From JADKAV01 sp963733395 (lineage in GTDB: Bacteria > Actinomycetota > Actinomycetes > S36-B12 > UBA10799), in NCBI GenBank assembly GCA_963733395.1, contig CAVTCZ010000012.1:20476-84475 (forward strand): 64,000 nt of DNA, read 5' to 3'. Positions 39,276 through 48,268 of the stretch are shown piece by piece. The position numbers and the translations under genes were made by a program. The notes beneath the pieces are model-generated. The model saw only the letters and a list, made by a program, of their open reading frames with translations, was not told where the DNA came from and searched no databases. Numbering within the stretch: the stretch's first letter is position 1; every line of letters starts with the position of its first letter.

Positions 39276-40034
39276 CTACAGCCGCCGATCCCGCAGCACC
39301 GGGAACTCCGCGCGCACCTGGGCCGGCCGTTCGGGATCGAGGTCCATCTGCAGGATGCCCGGCCCGGTGACGTCGGCGATCACCTCGCCCCAGGGGTCGG
39401 CGACCAGTGTGTGCCCGCCCATCTCGGTGCCGTTGCTGAGCCCGGTGGAGTTCGCGCCGATCAGCCAGACCTGGTTCTCCGTGGCGCGGGCGGCCGTGAG
39501 CAGGTCCCAATGGCCGATCCGGGCCGCCGGCCAGCCGGTGGGTACGAGCACGGCGGTGGCCCCGGCGTCGGTCAGGGCCCGGAACATCTCCGGGAACCGC
39601 AGGTCATAGCAGGTCGCCAGTCCGGTGGTGCCCAGCGGCGTCTCGACCGTGACCACCTGCTCTCCGGCGGACAGCGTGACCGCCTCCCCGGTGTCGAAGC
39701 CGAACAGGTGGATCTTCCGGTAGGTCGCCAGCACCTCGCCACCAGGGCCGAAGACCACCGACGTGTTGTACAGGTCCTCCCCGTCGCGTTCCAGGAACGA
39801 GCCGGCGTGCAGGGTCCGGCCCGGCGCCAGGTCGGACATGTGCCGCACCCAGGTGTCCAGCGGCACCGCCAGATCGAGGTTCTCGGCGACCGCGAAAGGC
39901 CCGACCTCCCACAGTTCCGGCAGCAGGATCAGATCAGCGTCGATGTCCGCCACCATGCGCCGGACCCGGTGGCGCCGGGTAGCCGGATCCTCCTCGTCTG
40001 ACAGGGCCAATTGCACGGCGGCGACGCTGGTCAT
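39276..40034 (-). CDS. Carbon-nitrogen hydrolase (nitrilase superfamily)
   Basis: The 252-aa protein has the catalytic triad of the superfamily: Glu40 (LILLPELWE), Lys107 (YRKIHLFGFD) and Cys142 (ATCYDLRFPEM). The motifs resemble omega-amidase/Nit2-type enzymes, which hydrolyse small amides. The substrate is unknown. It is convergent with the surface protein gene and divergent from the mycothiol-type gene. Confidence 0.9.
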   Translation of the reverse strand: MTSVAAVQLALSDEEDPATRRHRVRRMVADIDADLILLPELWEVGPFAVAENLDLAVPLDTWVRHMSDLAPGRTLHAGSFLERDGEDLYNTSVVFGPGGEVLATYRKIHLFGFDTGEAVTLSAGEQVVTVETPLGTTGLATCYDLRFPEMFRALTDAGATAVLVPTGWPAARIGHWDLLTAARATENQVWLIGANSTGLSNGTEMGGHTLVADPWGEVIADVTGPGILQMDLDPERPAQVRAEFPVLRDRRL

Positions 40035-40086
40035 GGGCTCAGGCTACTTGGCCCGCGTGCGGTGTGCTCACCACTAGATTGGCGCC

Positions 40087-40875
40087 ATGAACACCCTGGT
40101 GACGGCGTGGCAGGATGCGATCGACTCCTTCCAGCGCACGGTGGAGCAGATCCCTGACGAGGCATTCGCGCGGCCGTCGCTGCTGCCGGGATGGACGGTG
40201 GGAGACATCGTCGCGCACGTTGCGGCGCTCGAGGTGGAGCTGAGCGGTCAGCCCCTGCCCGCACACGAACCCGACTGGGACGCGCTGCCGCACGCCGACA
40301 ACCTGTTCTCGCGCTACACCGAGATCGGGGTCGACTACCGGCGCGGTTGGACGCCGGCGCATGTGCGCGCCGAACTGGCGGAGGTAGCGCAGGTGCGGTC
40401 CGAGCAGTTGACCACCGGGCCGCAGGATTCGGACCGCCGGATGATCGGGGTGGGCGGGATGGAGCGGTCCTTCGGCCGCATGCTCCGGATGCGCTGCTTC
40501 GACATCTTCCTGCACGACCTCGACATCCGCGACGCGCTCGGCATGGACGATCCCGAACTCGGGTCGGCGGCCCGGGTCACCATCGGGCTGATGGCCGACG
40601 GCCTGGGGTACGTCTGGGTGAAGAAGGCGGGCGCGCAACCAGGCGACGTGCTGCATTTCGTGGTGCCGGAGCAGGTGGATGCCTGGGTCGGGGTGGGCGA
40701 GGACGGCCGCGGGGCTCCCGTGGAACCGGTCGCGGCGACGACCAGTGTGACGCTGCCGGCGATGCCGTACATCCGCCTGGCCTCGGGGCGGGGTGGCGAC
40801 CCCACAACCGCCGTGATCGAGGGCGACCGGGGGCTCGGGGAGGCGACCGTCGCTGGGCTGAACGTGGCGCCGTAG
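40087..40875 (+). CDS. Mycothiol-dependent maleylpyruvate isomerase family protein
   Basis: The 262-aa protein has the DinB-like N-terminal domain of this family, with LLPGWTVGDIVAHVAALE (metal His44) and RCFDIFLHDLDIRDAL (His143). A C-terminal domain starts near residue 175. Members use mycothiol as thiol donor, but most are of unknown substrate, so only the family is assigned. Confidence 0.82.
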   Translation: MNTLVTAWQDAIDSFQRTVEQIPDEAFARPSLLPGWTVGDIVAHVAALEVELSGQPLPAHEPDWDALPHADNLFSRYTEIGVDYRRGWTPAHVRAELAEVAQVRSEQLTTGPQDSDRRMIGVGGMERSFGRMLRMRCFDIFLHDLDIRDALGMDDPELGSAARVTIGLMADGLGYVWVKKAGAQPGDVLHFVVPEQVDAWVGVGEDGRGAPVEPVAATTSVTLPAMPYIRLASGRGGDPTTAVIEGDRGLGEATVAGLNVAP

Positions 40876-40941
40876 CGCGGGTGGATCCGGTCAGCCGGTC
40901 GGCGTGGTTCCACCCGGATGAGAGCTGGGCACTTCGTTGAA

Positions 40942-40993
40942 GTTGTGCCGTTGGTGAGCAGACACGCGTGCATTCGCTCACCAACGGCACAAC
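40942..40993. repeat. Family 2 palindromic element, copy B (perfect 18-bp arms)
   Basis: Arms GTTGTGCCGTTGGTGAGC (40942-40959) and its exact inverse complement (40976-40993) enclose a 16-nt loop with AGACACGCGTG. The following CGCTAACCAGGTGCCC is shared with copy D at 58815. It lies in the convergent gap between the mycothiol-type gene and the TetR gene. Confidence 0.85.
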
Positions 40994-41039
40994 CGCTAAC
41001 CAGGTGCCCCTGACGCGGCCGCGGGGGTCGCCCGACCGC

Positions 41040-41642
41040 CTACGACCCGTTCAACCCCGGCTTGTGCTCCAGGTGGCTCAGGCCGTTGTAGGCCAGGTTC
41101 ACCATGTGGGCGACCACGTCCTGCTTGTCGGGCTTGCGGACGTCCAGCCACCATTGCCCGGTCAGCGCGACCATCCCGACGAGCATCTGCGAGTACATCG
41201 GCGCGAGCTTCGTGTTGTAGCCGCGGGCCTTGAACTGCCGGGCCAGCAGGTGCTCGACATGATCGGCCACCTCCACGATCAGGCTCGCGAAACTACCGGT
41301 GGGGACGGGCGAGTCCCGCACCAGCACCCGGAAGCCGTCGGTGTCGCCCTCGATGTAGTCGAACAAGGCCATCGCCGCCTGTTCGAGCAGCTGCCGCGGG
41401 TGGGTGCCGTTCAGGGCCTCGGTCAGTTGCCTGACCAGCGTCTGCATCTCCCGATCGACGATGACCGCGTACAGGCCCTCCTTGCCGCCGAAGTGCTCGT
41501 AGACGACGGGTTTCGAGACCTCGGCCACGGCGGCGATCTCCTCGACGGTCACGGCCTCGTAGCCACGTGCGGCGAACAGCGCCTTACCGACGTTCAGCAG
41601 TTGCTCGCGCCGCTGCTGCGCGGTCATGCGGACCCGGGTCAC
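41040..41642 (-). CDS. TetR-family regulator of the desaturase operon
   Basis: The ~200-aa protein has the helix-turn-helix LLNVGKALFAARGYEAVTVE and IAAVAEVSKPVVYEHFGGKE. It starts at a GTG at 41642 overlapping the desaturase stop, so both come from one transcript. The palindrome in front of the desaturase is its probable site. TetR regulators next to desaturases usually sense acyl-CoA and adjust membrane unsaturation (family knowledge). Confidence 0.85.
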   Translation of the reverse strand: MTRVRMTAQQRREQLLNVGKALFAARGYEAVTVEEIAAVAEVSKPVVYEHFGGKEGLYAVIVDREMQTLVRQLTEALNGTHPRQLLEQAAMALFDYIEGDTDGFRVLVRDSPVPTGSFASLIVEVADHVEHLLARQFKARGYNTKLAPMYSQMLVGMVALTGQWWLDVRKPDKQDVVAHMVNLAYNGLSHLEHKPGLNGS

Positions 41643-42574
41643 GACCCCATTGTGTCGGGTCGGGCGAGTTTGGCCTGAATGCGCTCGGGTTTGGGCCATC
41701 TCACGTCGTGCACCCAGCCGCGGTTCTCAGCGAACCTGATCATCGCCGCCGACGGGTCCACCTGGTGGGGCAGGACGCCATGGCGCGCGCTGGTGGGCTC
41801 GGCGTGGTGGAAGTTGTGCCATGACTCGCCCATGCTGGGCAGGGCCAGCCAGGCGACGTTGCGGGACTCGTCGCGGGTGACGAACGGCCGCTTGCCCCAG
41901 ATGTGGCACACGGAGTTGATGCTCCAGGTGACGTGGTGCACCAGCGCGAGCCGGACCAGACCGGCCCAGAAGAACGCGGTCAGTGCGCCCTGCCAGCTCC
42001 ACGTGAGCAAGCCGCCCAGCACGGCGGGCACCGCGAACGTCGCGAGCACGAACCAGGGGAACAGGGTGCTCAAGCGCGCGGTGAGCGGGCGCTTGAGCAT
42101 GTCCGGCGCCCACCGATGCGGGTCGATCGGCTCCTGGGCGACCAGCCACCCGACATGTGCCCACACGAAGCCCTTCGTGACCGCCCAGGCCCCGGTGCCG
42201 TACCGCCACGGGGAGTGCGGGTCGCCGGCCTCGTCGGAGTTGGCGTGATGCTTGCGGTGACCGGCGACCCACGACGAGACCGAACCCTCGACGGCCAGCG
42301 ACCCCGCAACCCCGAGGGTCATGGCGACCCAGGGTCGGGCCTTGAACGAGCCGTGGGTGAAGTAGCGGTGGTAGCCGACGGTGATGCCCATGGCGGTGAA
42401 CACGTACAAGCCCACAGCGAGGAGCACGTCCAGCCACGAGATCCAGTGGTTCCAGGCCACCGGGATGGCCGCGACGACGGCGGCCAGTGGGATGACGATC
42501 ATGGCCGTGACGGCGGCGCGTGCGGCGACGGTGGGCTCGGGGGATCGGGTGTGCTGCTCGGTCACTGTGGCCAC
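41639..42574 (-). CDS. Acyl-CoA/lipid fatty acid desaturase (delta-9 type)
   Basis: The 311-aa membrane di-iron protein has all three histidine boxes: HRYFTH (69-74), HRKHH (106-110) and HNFHH (253-257). The latter lies in SMGESWHNFHHAEPTSARHG, the layout of stearoyl-CoA-type delta-9 desaturases. Four membrane helices flank the boxes. It needs an external electron donor; the ferredoxin reductase at 3331 is one possible source, though that is speculative. Confidence 0.92.
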   Translation of the reverse strand: MATVTEQHTRSPEPTVAARAAVTAMIVIPLAAVVAAIPVAWNHWISWLDVLLAVGLYVFTAMGITVGYHRYFTHGSFKARPWVAMTLGVAGSLAVEGSVSSWVAGHRKHHANSDEAGDPHSPWRYGTGAWAVTKGFVWAHVGWLVAQEPIDPHRWAPDMLKRPLTARLSTLFPWFVLATFAVPAVLGGLLTWSWQGALTAFFWAGLVRLALVHHVTWSINSVCHIWGKRPFVTRDESRNVAWLALPSMGESWHNFHHAEPTSARHGVLPHQVDPSAAMIRFAENRGWVHDVRWPKPERIQAKLARPDTMGS

Positions 42575-42589
42575 GGATGATGCTCCCTA

Positions 42590-42633
42590 CGTTGGCGTAA
42601 GTTCCACTACCGTAACCTACGGTTGCGTAGGTT
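42590..42633. promoter_or_regulatory. Operator region of the desaturase-TetR operon
   Basis: AACCTACG-GTTG-CGTAGGTT (42614-42633) is a perfect 8-bp-arm palindrome. A related half (TACGTTGGCGTAAGTT) lies just downstream toward the gene. Both lie within 60 bp of the desaturase start at 42574. Confidence 0.7.
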
Positions 42634-42683
42634 GACAAGGGGTTCGCCGGCTGCGGGGACCGGCGGCACGCCGCGGAATCCGC

Positions 42684-42802
42684 CGAGTGTTGCGCCGTTG
42701 TGGCGCCCGCGCGCCGAGTGCTGCGCCGTTGTCGGTTACGGGCCTGCAATCCAGCAACCGTGCAACAGTCGCCGCGGGCTACCAGCAACCGCGCAACACT
42801 CG
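42684..42802. repeat. Nested double inverted repeat
   Basis: Two similar left units (CGAGTGTTGCGCCGTTG at 42684, CGAGTGCTGCGCCGTTG at 42715) are followed by two inverse units (CAGCAACCGTGCAACAG at 42752, CAGCAACCGCGCAACACT at 42783). They can fold as A-B-B'-A'. The 309-bp gap 42634-42942 between the desaturase promoter and the rskA-like gene holds nothing else recognisable. Confidence 0.65.
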
Positions 42803-42942
42803 AGCGCGGATCCGTGGGGCGCGTACCTCGTGGCAACTTCGCTCGCCGCAGCCCCAGATTCCCGGGAACCGAAGCTGTTCGGTCGGGACCGAGCGACGAG
42901 CACATGCCGAGGCGCCGCCCACGATGGCGCGTCAGCTTCGGG

Positions 42943-43638
42943 TCAGGTCTGCAGTGTGCCGCGTAGCACGGTGACGGTGGAGTGGGTCGGGTCACCATCG
43001 AGTGGTTCGTCGGAGACGTCCACCGCGTTGAACGTCTGCAGGTCCACGCCGTCCGGGACCGGGAAGGTGGCCTGCTGCTCCCCCGGACCCAGCGAACCGA
43101 GGGCGATGAGACCGGAGTCCTGCTCGTCCAGCAGCCACACCTCGTAGAAGCCTTCCGGACCCGCCACCCCGGACGCCTTCACCGTGACGGTGTACCCGCC
43201 GTCGGTGCGGTTCAGGGTGGCTTCGGCCTGCCCACCCCGATCCGGTCCGTCGGGCATCGGGGTGAGTTGCGCGGAGGCCACGACCGACGTGGGTGTGTCC
43301 TGGCCGGTGATCACCGCGACGGCGCCACCGCCGATCAGAATGCCGGCCGCGCTCGCGGCTACCAGCCCCAGCCAGCGGGGGCCAGTGCGTTTGGCTGCCG
43401 GCCGGGCCAGCGGCACCGGCTCGGTGGCGAGTTGTTCCTGGACGCGCTGCCAGACCTGCGGCGGCGGGTCCACGAGTTGGGACGGCCCACCGGAGGTCTT
43501 GCCGGCGACCACCACTTCGCGCAACTGCTCGAGCTGTTGTCGGCACATCGGGCAGGTCGCCACGTGCTCCTGGATTTCGGGGTTGACGGTCTCGCCGAGT
43601 GCCACGAGGGCGAGGTCGTCGACGTCACAGTGCTGCAT
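42943..43638 (-). CDS. rskA: Anti-sigma-K factor, RskA-like
   Basis: The 231-aa protein has an N-terminal zinc anti-sigma domain with His25, Cys29 and Cys32 (EHVATCPMCRQQLEQL), one membrane helix (about 90-110, LGLVAASAAGILIGGGAVAV), and an extracellular RskA domain ending FEVWLL-like YEVWLLDEQDSGLIALG. It holds the sigma factor at the membrane until proteolysis releases it. It overlaps the sigma gene by 14 bp. Confidence 0.9.
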   Translation of the reverse strand: MQHCDVDDLALVALGETVNPEIQEHVATCPMCRQQLEQLREVVVAGKTSGGPSQLVDPPPQVWQRVQEQLATEPVPLARPAAKRTGPRWLGLVAASAAGILIGGGAVAVITGQDTPTSVVASAQLTPMPDGPDRGGQAEATLNRTDGGYTVTVKASGVAGPEGFYEVWLLDEQDSGLIALGSLGPGEQQATFPVPDGVDLQTFNAVDVSDEPLDGDPTHSTVTVLRGTLQT

Positions 43639-44155
43639 GGGTCACCTCCAATCGGGCGCGCATTCTCAACAGCGAGCGGCGGATATGGCTCTTGACGGTA
43701 CCCAGCGGCATGTCCAGCCGCTCGGCGATTTGCTGGTGGGTGAGATCGTCGAAGAAGGCCAACCGGATGATCTGCCCGGCCGGTTCCCCCAACTCGTCGA
43801 TCTCGTCTGCGACCGAGACCTGGTCCGTGACGTCGGGCGGGTCGTCAGCCCGTTCCGGCGCGTGGTCCAGTGGGACTTCGTCTCGGCGCTTGCGGTGGTG
43901 GTCGGCGATCCGCCGGCGGGTGATGGCCAGTAGCCACGCCGGCACATTGCCCTTCTCAGGATCGAAGTTGTGCTTGCTGCGCCAGGCGGAGATGAACACC
44001 GCCTGGGTCACGTCCTCCGCGTCTGCTGGGGTGGGCAGCGAGCGCAGAGCGACGGTGTACACCAGCCGCGACCAACGCTGGTAGGCCTCCGCCAGTGCGG
44101 ACTCGTCGCCTGCTGCCAGCTGCCGACCAACCTCGGCGACATCCAGCTCGGGCAT
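43625..44155 (-). CDS. sigK: ECF sigma factor, SigK-like
   Basis: The 176-aa protein has sigma region 2 (LVYTVALRSLPTPADAEDVT, FISAWRSKHNFDPEKGNVPA) and region 4 (IIRLAFFDDLTHQQIAERLD, MPLGTVKSHIRRSLLRMR). I start at the ATG giving MPELDVAEVGRQ. The partner RskA gene follows. The fasciclin gene upstream carries a promoter close to the SigK consensus, matching the mycobacterial SigK regulon (mpt70/mpt83 encode fasciclin proteins). Confidence 0.9.
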   Translation of the reverse strand: MPELDVAEVGRQLAAGDESALAEAYQRWSRLVYTVALRSLPTPADAEDVTQAVFISAWRSKHNFDPEKGNVPAWLLAITRRRIADHHRKRRDEVPLDHAPERADDPPDVTDQVSVADEIDELGEPAGQIIRLAFFDDLTHQQIAERLDMPLGTVKSHIRRSLLRMRARLEVTHAAL

Positions 44156-44231
44156 ATGACGAGTCTCGCACACGGCGGAGGCCCGCAGCGGAGGTGCTGT
44201 GAGCACACTCACACCACTTCTCCGATGCCTT

Positions 44232-44864
44232 CTAGCCCATCAAGCCGGCCTTGGGGACCAGAACTGCGTTGATCCCGTGGGCGATCTGCTTGTTGCCCTT
44301 GTTGATGTTCGCCTGGACGACTCGCGCGGTCGGGAAGTCCTTGTTCTGGTCGACCACCTGGATCTTGCCCTTCTTGACCTTGATCGTGAGCTTGCCGCCC
44401 TGCGCCGTCTTCAGCTTGGCGCCGTTGGCCTTGGCCGCCTGCTTGCCGGTGATGGTCTTGCCGGCCACCACGTGGTACAGCAGGATGTTCTCGATCTGGT
44501 CGATGCTCAGCGCCCCTGCGATGGACTCGAAGGCGACCTGCTCGGAGGTGGCCGGAAGGCCGAGGTCCTTCACCAGCTTGACGAACGCGCGGTCCTGGGG
44601 CGCGAAGACGGTAGCCCGCTTCGTGCCATCGGTCAGCAGCGCCACCGGGCTCTTGCTGTCGGCGCCGATGACGGCCAGGGCGGCCTGGGTCACGATGTCG
44701 TAGTCCTTGCCGTTGCTGTCGAACTCATCGCCGTCAGCCAGCAGCACGCTGGCCAGCGAGTCGTTGCCCGCCTTGGCGGTTGCGGGGGTGATGGCCAGGC
44801 CGAGACCAAGCGCAGCCGTGGCGGCTACCGCGGTTCCGGCGGTGATCTTCTTACTGATTCCCAT
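44232..44864 (-). CDS. Secreted fasciclin (FAS1) domain protein, MPT70/83-like
   Basis: The 210-aa protein has a signal peptide (1-31, cleavage near TATAKA) and one FAS1 domain with the H1 segment ATVFAPQDRAFVKLVKDLG, the YH motif in NILLYHVVAGKTI, and a C-terminal H2-like VVQANINKGNKQIAHGINAV. FAS1 proteins mediate adhesion at the cell surface. No lipobox Cys is seen, so it is probably soluble. The ATG follows an AGGAGG ribosome site. Confidence 0.92.
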   Translation of the reverse strand: MGISKKITAGTAVAATAALGLGLAITPATAKAGNDSLASVLLADGDEFDSNGKDYDIVTQAALAVIGADSKSPVALLTDGTKRATVFAPQDRAFVKLVKDLGLPATSEQVAFESIAGALSIDQIENILLYHVVAGKTITGKQAAKANGAKLKTAQGGKLTIKVKKGKIQVVDQNKDFPTARVVQANINKGNKQIAHGINAVLVPKAGLMG

Positions 44865-44895
44865 GGTTTCCTCCTGTTGGTGGGTTACAGACAGG

Positions 44896-44924
44896 TATTC
44901 GCCGGGGGAGGGGCGCTTGGATGC
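44896..44924 (-). promoter_or_regulatory. SigK-like promoter of the fasciclin gene
   Basis: On the minus strand GCATCC (44924-44919) and GCGAATA (44902-44896) are 16 bp apart. This closely follows the mycobacterial SigK consensus as I recall it (CCATCC, 16-17 bp, CCGAATA). The expected start is ~25 bp upstream of the fasciclin ATG. Farther upstream a TTTCGAAA-centred palindrome (about 44927-44942) may be a further site. Confidence 0.75.
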
Positions 44925-44974
44925 ACCGTTTTCGAAACGTTATCTTTCTTGTGTCGGGCACAGCGCGAACCGTG

Positions 44975-45065
44975 CGGTTCGAGATCGTTCACGAGGTTGG
45001 TGAAGACACGCGTGTATTCGCTAACGCCGTGAGCAACATCTAACGCCGCGGTGCCTGCTGGAGCG
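44975..45065. repeat. Family 2 palindromic element, copy C
   Basis: An imperfect hairpin encloses GAAGACACGCGTGTATTCGC and is followed by ATCTAACGCCGCGGT, as in copy A. It lies downstream of the epimerase gene and upstream of the fasciclin promoter. Confidence 0.65.
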
Positions 45066-45083
45066 GCTGAGTCGTTGCCGGCC

Positions 45084-46043
45084 TCAGCGGGTCTCGAACT
45101 CCACTGTCTCGGCCAGCCCGGTGCGCAGGTCGCGGGCGAACCAACCGAGGTCGGCCATGGCCTTCTCGGGGGTGCCCAGGTAGGTGGCCCGGGAGGCCCG
45201 TAAGGATTCCGCCCGGTAGGTCGAAGGCACCCGGGCCATCTTCTCGAGCAGTCCCATGACCTTCTCGCTGGACCCCACCATCAGGTCCGGCAGCACGATC
45301 GGCCCCTTGGTGCCGGCGATTTCGGCGGTCAGGCGCAGCACCTCCACCAGCGACGCCTGCGGCCCCGCCAGCATGTAGGACTGTCCGGCGACGCCCCGCT
45401 CCATGCCGAGCACGTGGCCTCCGGCGATGTCGTCGACGTGGGCCATGCACATGCGCAGTCCGGCCGGTGCGGGCACGCGTTGGCCCCGCGCGGTCTGCCG
45501 GATCAACTCTCCGAGCTGGCTGTTGTCGCCCGGGCCGTAGATCCCGCCGGGCATGATCGTGACCACGTCCAGACCGCCCTGCGCGTAGGCCGCGGCGATC
45601 TTGTGGGCCTCGGCTTTCGTGTGGTCGTAGACGGACAAGTGCTCGCCGGTGTACTGGAACGTCTCGTCGTACACCTCGCCGTGGGTGTCGCCGTTCACCG
45701 CGATCGTGGATGTGTAGACCACCCGCGGCACCTCGACCTCCTGCGCGGCGTCGAGGGCGTTGCGCGTTCCCTGGACGTTGACCGCCCAGCCCTGTTCGGG
45801 GTGGTCGCTGCCGAGGTGGTACCAACCGGCCACGTGGAACACCCCGTCGACGCCGCGGAAGGCCTCCAGCAGGGACGACCGCGAGGTCACGTCGCCGGGC
45901 ACAACCTGCACGCCCAGGGCGACCAGGTCCCCCGCCTTCTCCGGGGTGCGCACCACCGCAACCACCTCGTGACCGGCTGCGCGCAGTTGCCGGGCCAGAT
46001 GGCCCCCGACGAATCCGGTCGCCCCGGTGAGTGCGTAGCGCAT
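45084..46043 (-). CDS. NAD-dependent epimerase/dehydratase (extended SDR)
   Basis: The ~319-aa protein begins MRYALTGATGFVGGHLARQL. It has the active-site Tyr-x3-Lys in SVYDHTKAEAHKIA and VVYTSTIAVNG before it. It resembles dihydroflavonol-reductase-like SDRs of actinobacteria; the substrate is unknown. I chose the ATG at 46043, which has GAGG 5 nt upstream; an ATG at 46052 is the alternative. It is distinct from the epimerase at 17601. Confidence 0.85.
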   Translation of the reverse strand: MRYALTGATGFVGGHLARQLRAAGHEVVAVVRTPEKAGDLVALGVQVVPGDVTSRSSLLEAFRGVDGVFHVAGWYHLGSDHPEQGWAVNVQGTRNALDAAQEVEVPRVVYTSTIAVNGDTHGEVYDETFQYTGEHLSVYDHTKAEAHKIAAAYAQGGLDVVTIMPGGIYGPGDNSQLGELIRQTARGQRVPAPAGLRMCMAHVDDIAGGHVLGMERGVAGQSYMLAGPQASLVEVLRLTAEIAGTKGPIVLPDLMVGSSEKVMGLLEKMARVPSTYRAESLRASRATYLGTPEKAMADLGWFARDLRTGLAETVEFETR

Positions 46044-46131
46044 GTGCCTCATGCTGTCACGGCCGTGGCCACCGGGGACACCGGCGTCACACGTGGGCGG
46101 CGGCGTGAGCGTGCCCAATTGTGAGGGGAGG

Positions 46132-47151
46132 TCACCGGGGCGCGAGCCGCAGGACCTGCCCGTCGATCGTGGTGAGCAGCAGCTCGCCGTCCCGGTCGAG
46201 CCCGAAGGAGGTCACGCCGTCGGCCTGGCCGAGCCGCACCCGCTGCCCGCCCTGGTAGGCCCACAACCTGCCGCTGACGAAGTCGCCGAACACGTACCAC
46301 CCCTGCAGCGACCCGATGGCATCCCCCCGGTAGACGTAGCCGCCGGTCACGCTCTCGCCGGTCGCATGGCCGTACGCCAGCACGGGCTTGGTGATGTCGC
46401 GGCCGCCGCAGCGATCGCGGTTGTAGGTGGAGAACGCCTCCTTGCAGGACCACCCGAAGTCGACGAGCGGGCCGTCGAGTCGCATCCGGTCGACCTCCTC
46501 GAAGGCGTCCTGCCCGACGTCGCCGGCCCACAAGCGCTCAGTCACCGGGTCGATGCTGAACCGCCAGGGGTTGCGCAGTCCGTAGGCGATGATCTGCCGC
46601 CGGGGGGATTTGGGGTTGGCCTTGGGGATGCAGTAGGTCTTCTTGGCGCACGTGGGGTCGATGCGCAGGATCTTCCCGCGCAGGTCGGTGAGGTCCCCGG
46701 CTGCCCCGAACGGGTCGCCGGACCCGCCGCCGTCGCCGGTGGAGATGTAGAGCAGACCCTTGTACAAGGCCAGTTGACCGCCATTGTGGTTGCCGTACTG
46801 GGGGTGCTTCACCCGCAGGATCTTGCGCTCGCCGCCGCCCTTGGTGAAGCGCGACACCTGCAGCGCACCCTTGGCGTCGGTGTATGCGGCGTAGAAACGC
46901 TTGGCGTCGATGCGGACCATCGAAAGCAGTCCCCGCTCCCCGCTGGTCGAGACGTCGATCCGGAACCAGGTGCTCTTGGAACCGGCGGGCGTGACCTTGA
47001 CGATCCGGCCGGCCTTCTCGGTGACGAACAGGTTGCCGTTGGGTGCGGTGATCACACTGGTGGGCTGGTTGAGCCCCGACACGACCGGTTGCAGGTCGAC
47101 CGGACCGGGGGCTGCGGCAAAGGTCAGGGCGAACAGCGCGGCGGCGAGCAT
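46132..47151 (-). CDS. Secreted PQQ-type glucose/sorbosone dehydrogenase family protein
   Basis: The 339-aa six-blade beta-propeller begins with a short signal-like segment (LAAALFALTFAAAPGPV). Motifs include GLNQPTSVITAPNGNLFVTE, YGNHNGGQLALY, YISTGDGGGSGDPFGAAG, YGLRNPWRFSIDP and GDVGQDAFEEVD, the usual cofactor-side segments. Family members oxidise sugars with PQQ, but many bind no PQQ, so activity is unproven. Confidence 0.87.
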   Translation of the reverse strand: MLAAALFALTFAAAPGPVDLQPVVSGLNQPTSVITAPNGNLFVTEKAGRIVKVTPAGSKSTWFRIDVSTSGERGLLSMVRIDAKRFYAAYTDAKGALQVSRFTKGGGERKILRVKHPQYGNHNGGQLALYKGLLYISTGDGGGSGDPFGAAGDLTDLRGKILRIDPTCAKKTYCIPKANPKSPRRQIIAYGLRNPWRFSIDPVTERLWAGDVGQDAFEEVDRMRLDGPLVDFGWSCKEAFSTYNRDRCGGRDITKPVLAYGHATGESVTGGYVYRGDAIGSLQGWYVFGDFVSGRLWAYQGGQRVRLGQADGVTSFGLDRDGELLLTTIDGQVLRLAPR

Positions 47152-47189
47152 GGCCCCAGGGTAAGCCGGGCCCTCCTACCGGCAACCGC

Positions 47190-48264
47190 TCACGTCGGGT
47201 CGGGTGCGACCGCGGGGATCTTGTGCGCGTTGCGGCGCCAGTACAGGAACGTGAACACACCGAGGAACACCTGCGGCACCCAGGAGCAGGCCCGCCAGAC
47301 CAGCGTCGCCGCCAGAGCGTCGTTGGGATCCATGCCGAAAGTGACCAGCAGCGCGGTGAGCGCGGCATCCACCGTGCCGAGGCCACCGGGAGTCAACGGG
47401 ATCATGGTGCCGAGCCGGGAGATCGCGAACGCCGCGAACGCCTCGGCGGCTGTGAGCCCCGACGAGCGGCCGTCGGAAACGGCCCGGATCGACACGAACA
47501 GGATCAGGAACTGCCCGAAGATCATCCCGAAGTTGGAGACGGTGATCGAGATCCAGTGCTTGGACACCACCCCGACGATCTGCGACCGGAAGGCGAGAAC
47601 CTCGGAGACCACGTCGAGGTCCTTGTGGAACCGGTGCATGAAGGGGTTGATGAGCTTCTGGCCCAGGTGCGCCGATCTTGCGGGCGAGTTCCTCGCTGCG
47701 CAGGATGAGGGCGAACACCACGACCGCTGCGACGATGGCCACGACCCCCACGATCGCCGCGGTCAGGTACTGGTCGGGGTTCTCGCCGCTGATCAGCAGC
47801 AGGACCACGCCGATGACCGGCAGTCCCAGCGTCATGAAGACGCTCCAGACGCTGGTGATCGCGATACCCGTGGCGGCGGCTGCGGAACCCACCTTGTAGG
47901 TGGCCAGCATCGCGTACTGCACGCCCAGGCCGACCGCACCACCGGCGGGCACGGCGTTGGAGATCGTGAACGAGGTCTGCCGGACGACGAACGCCGGCTT
48001 GTACTTCAGCCCCGGGATGGCAGCCATGAGCGGGAAGACGTAGACCCACAGGTTGACGAGGATCGCCACCAGCAGCGCCGCCTTGTCGACGTTGCTCATG
48101 GACTGCACGGCGTCCCAGGCGTCGGAGTAGTTGCCCAACTTCGGCAGGATCCCGGCGAAGACGATGATCAGCGTCACCACGGTGATGACACCGGCGATGA
48201 TGCTCTTCTTCTTGTCGAGCTTCGGGATCGCCGGCTCGGCGGGGGTGGTTGCGTCGTCGGTCAC
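47190..48264 (-). CDS. Flippase-like membrane protein (UPF0104 / LPG-synthase membrane-domain family)
   Basis: The ~357-aa polytopic protein has about eight helices and the family motifs AVPAGGAVGLGVQYAML and SRLGTMIPLTPGGLGTVDAALTAL-type PLTPGGLGTVDAAL. It resembles the membrane part of lysyl-phosphatidylglycerol synthases and AglD-like lipid flippases. One extra base near 47665 breaks the frame; length 1075 is 1 modulo 3. The GTG start is 4 bp after the preceding gene's stop. Confidence 0.82.
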
Positions 48265-48268
48265 CAGA

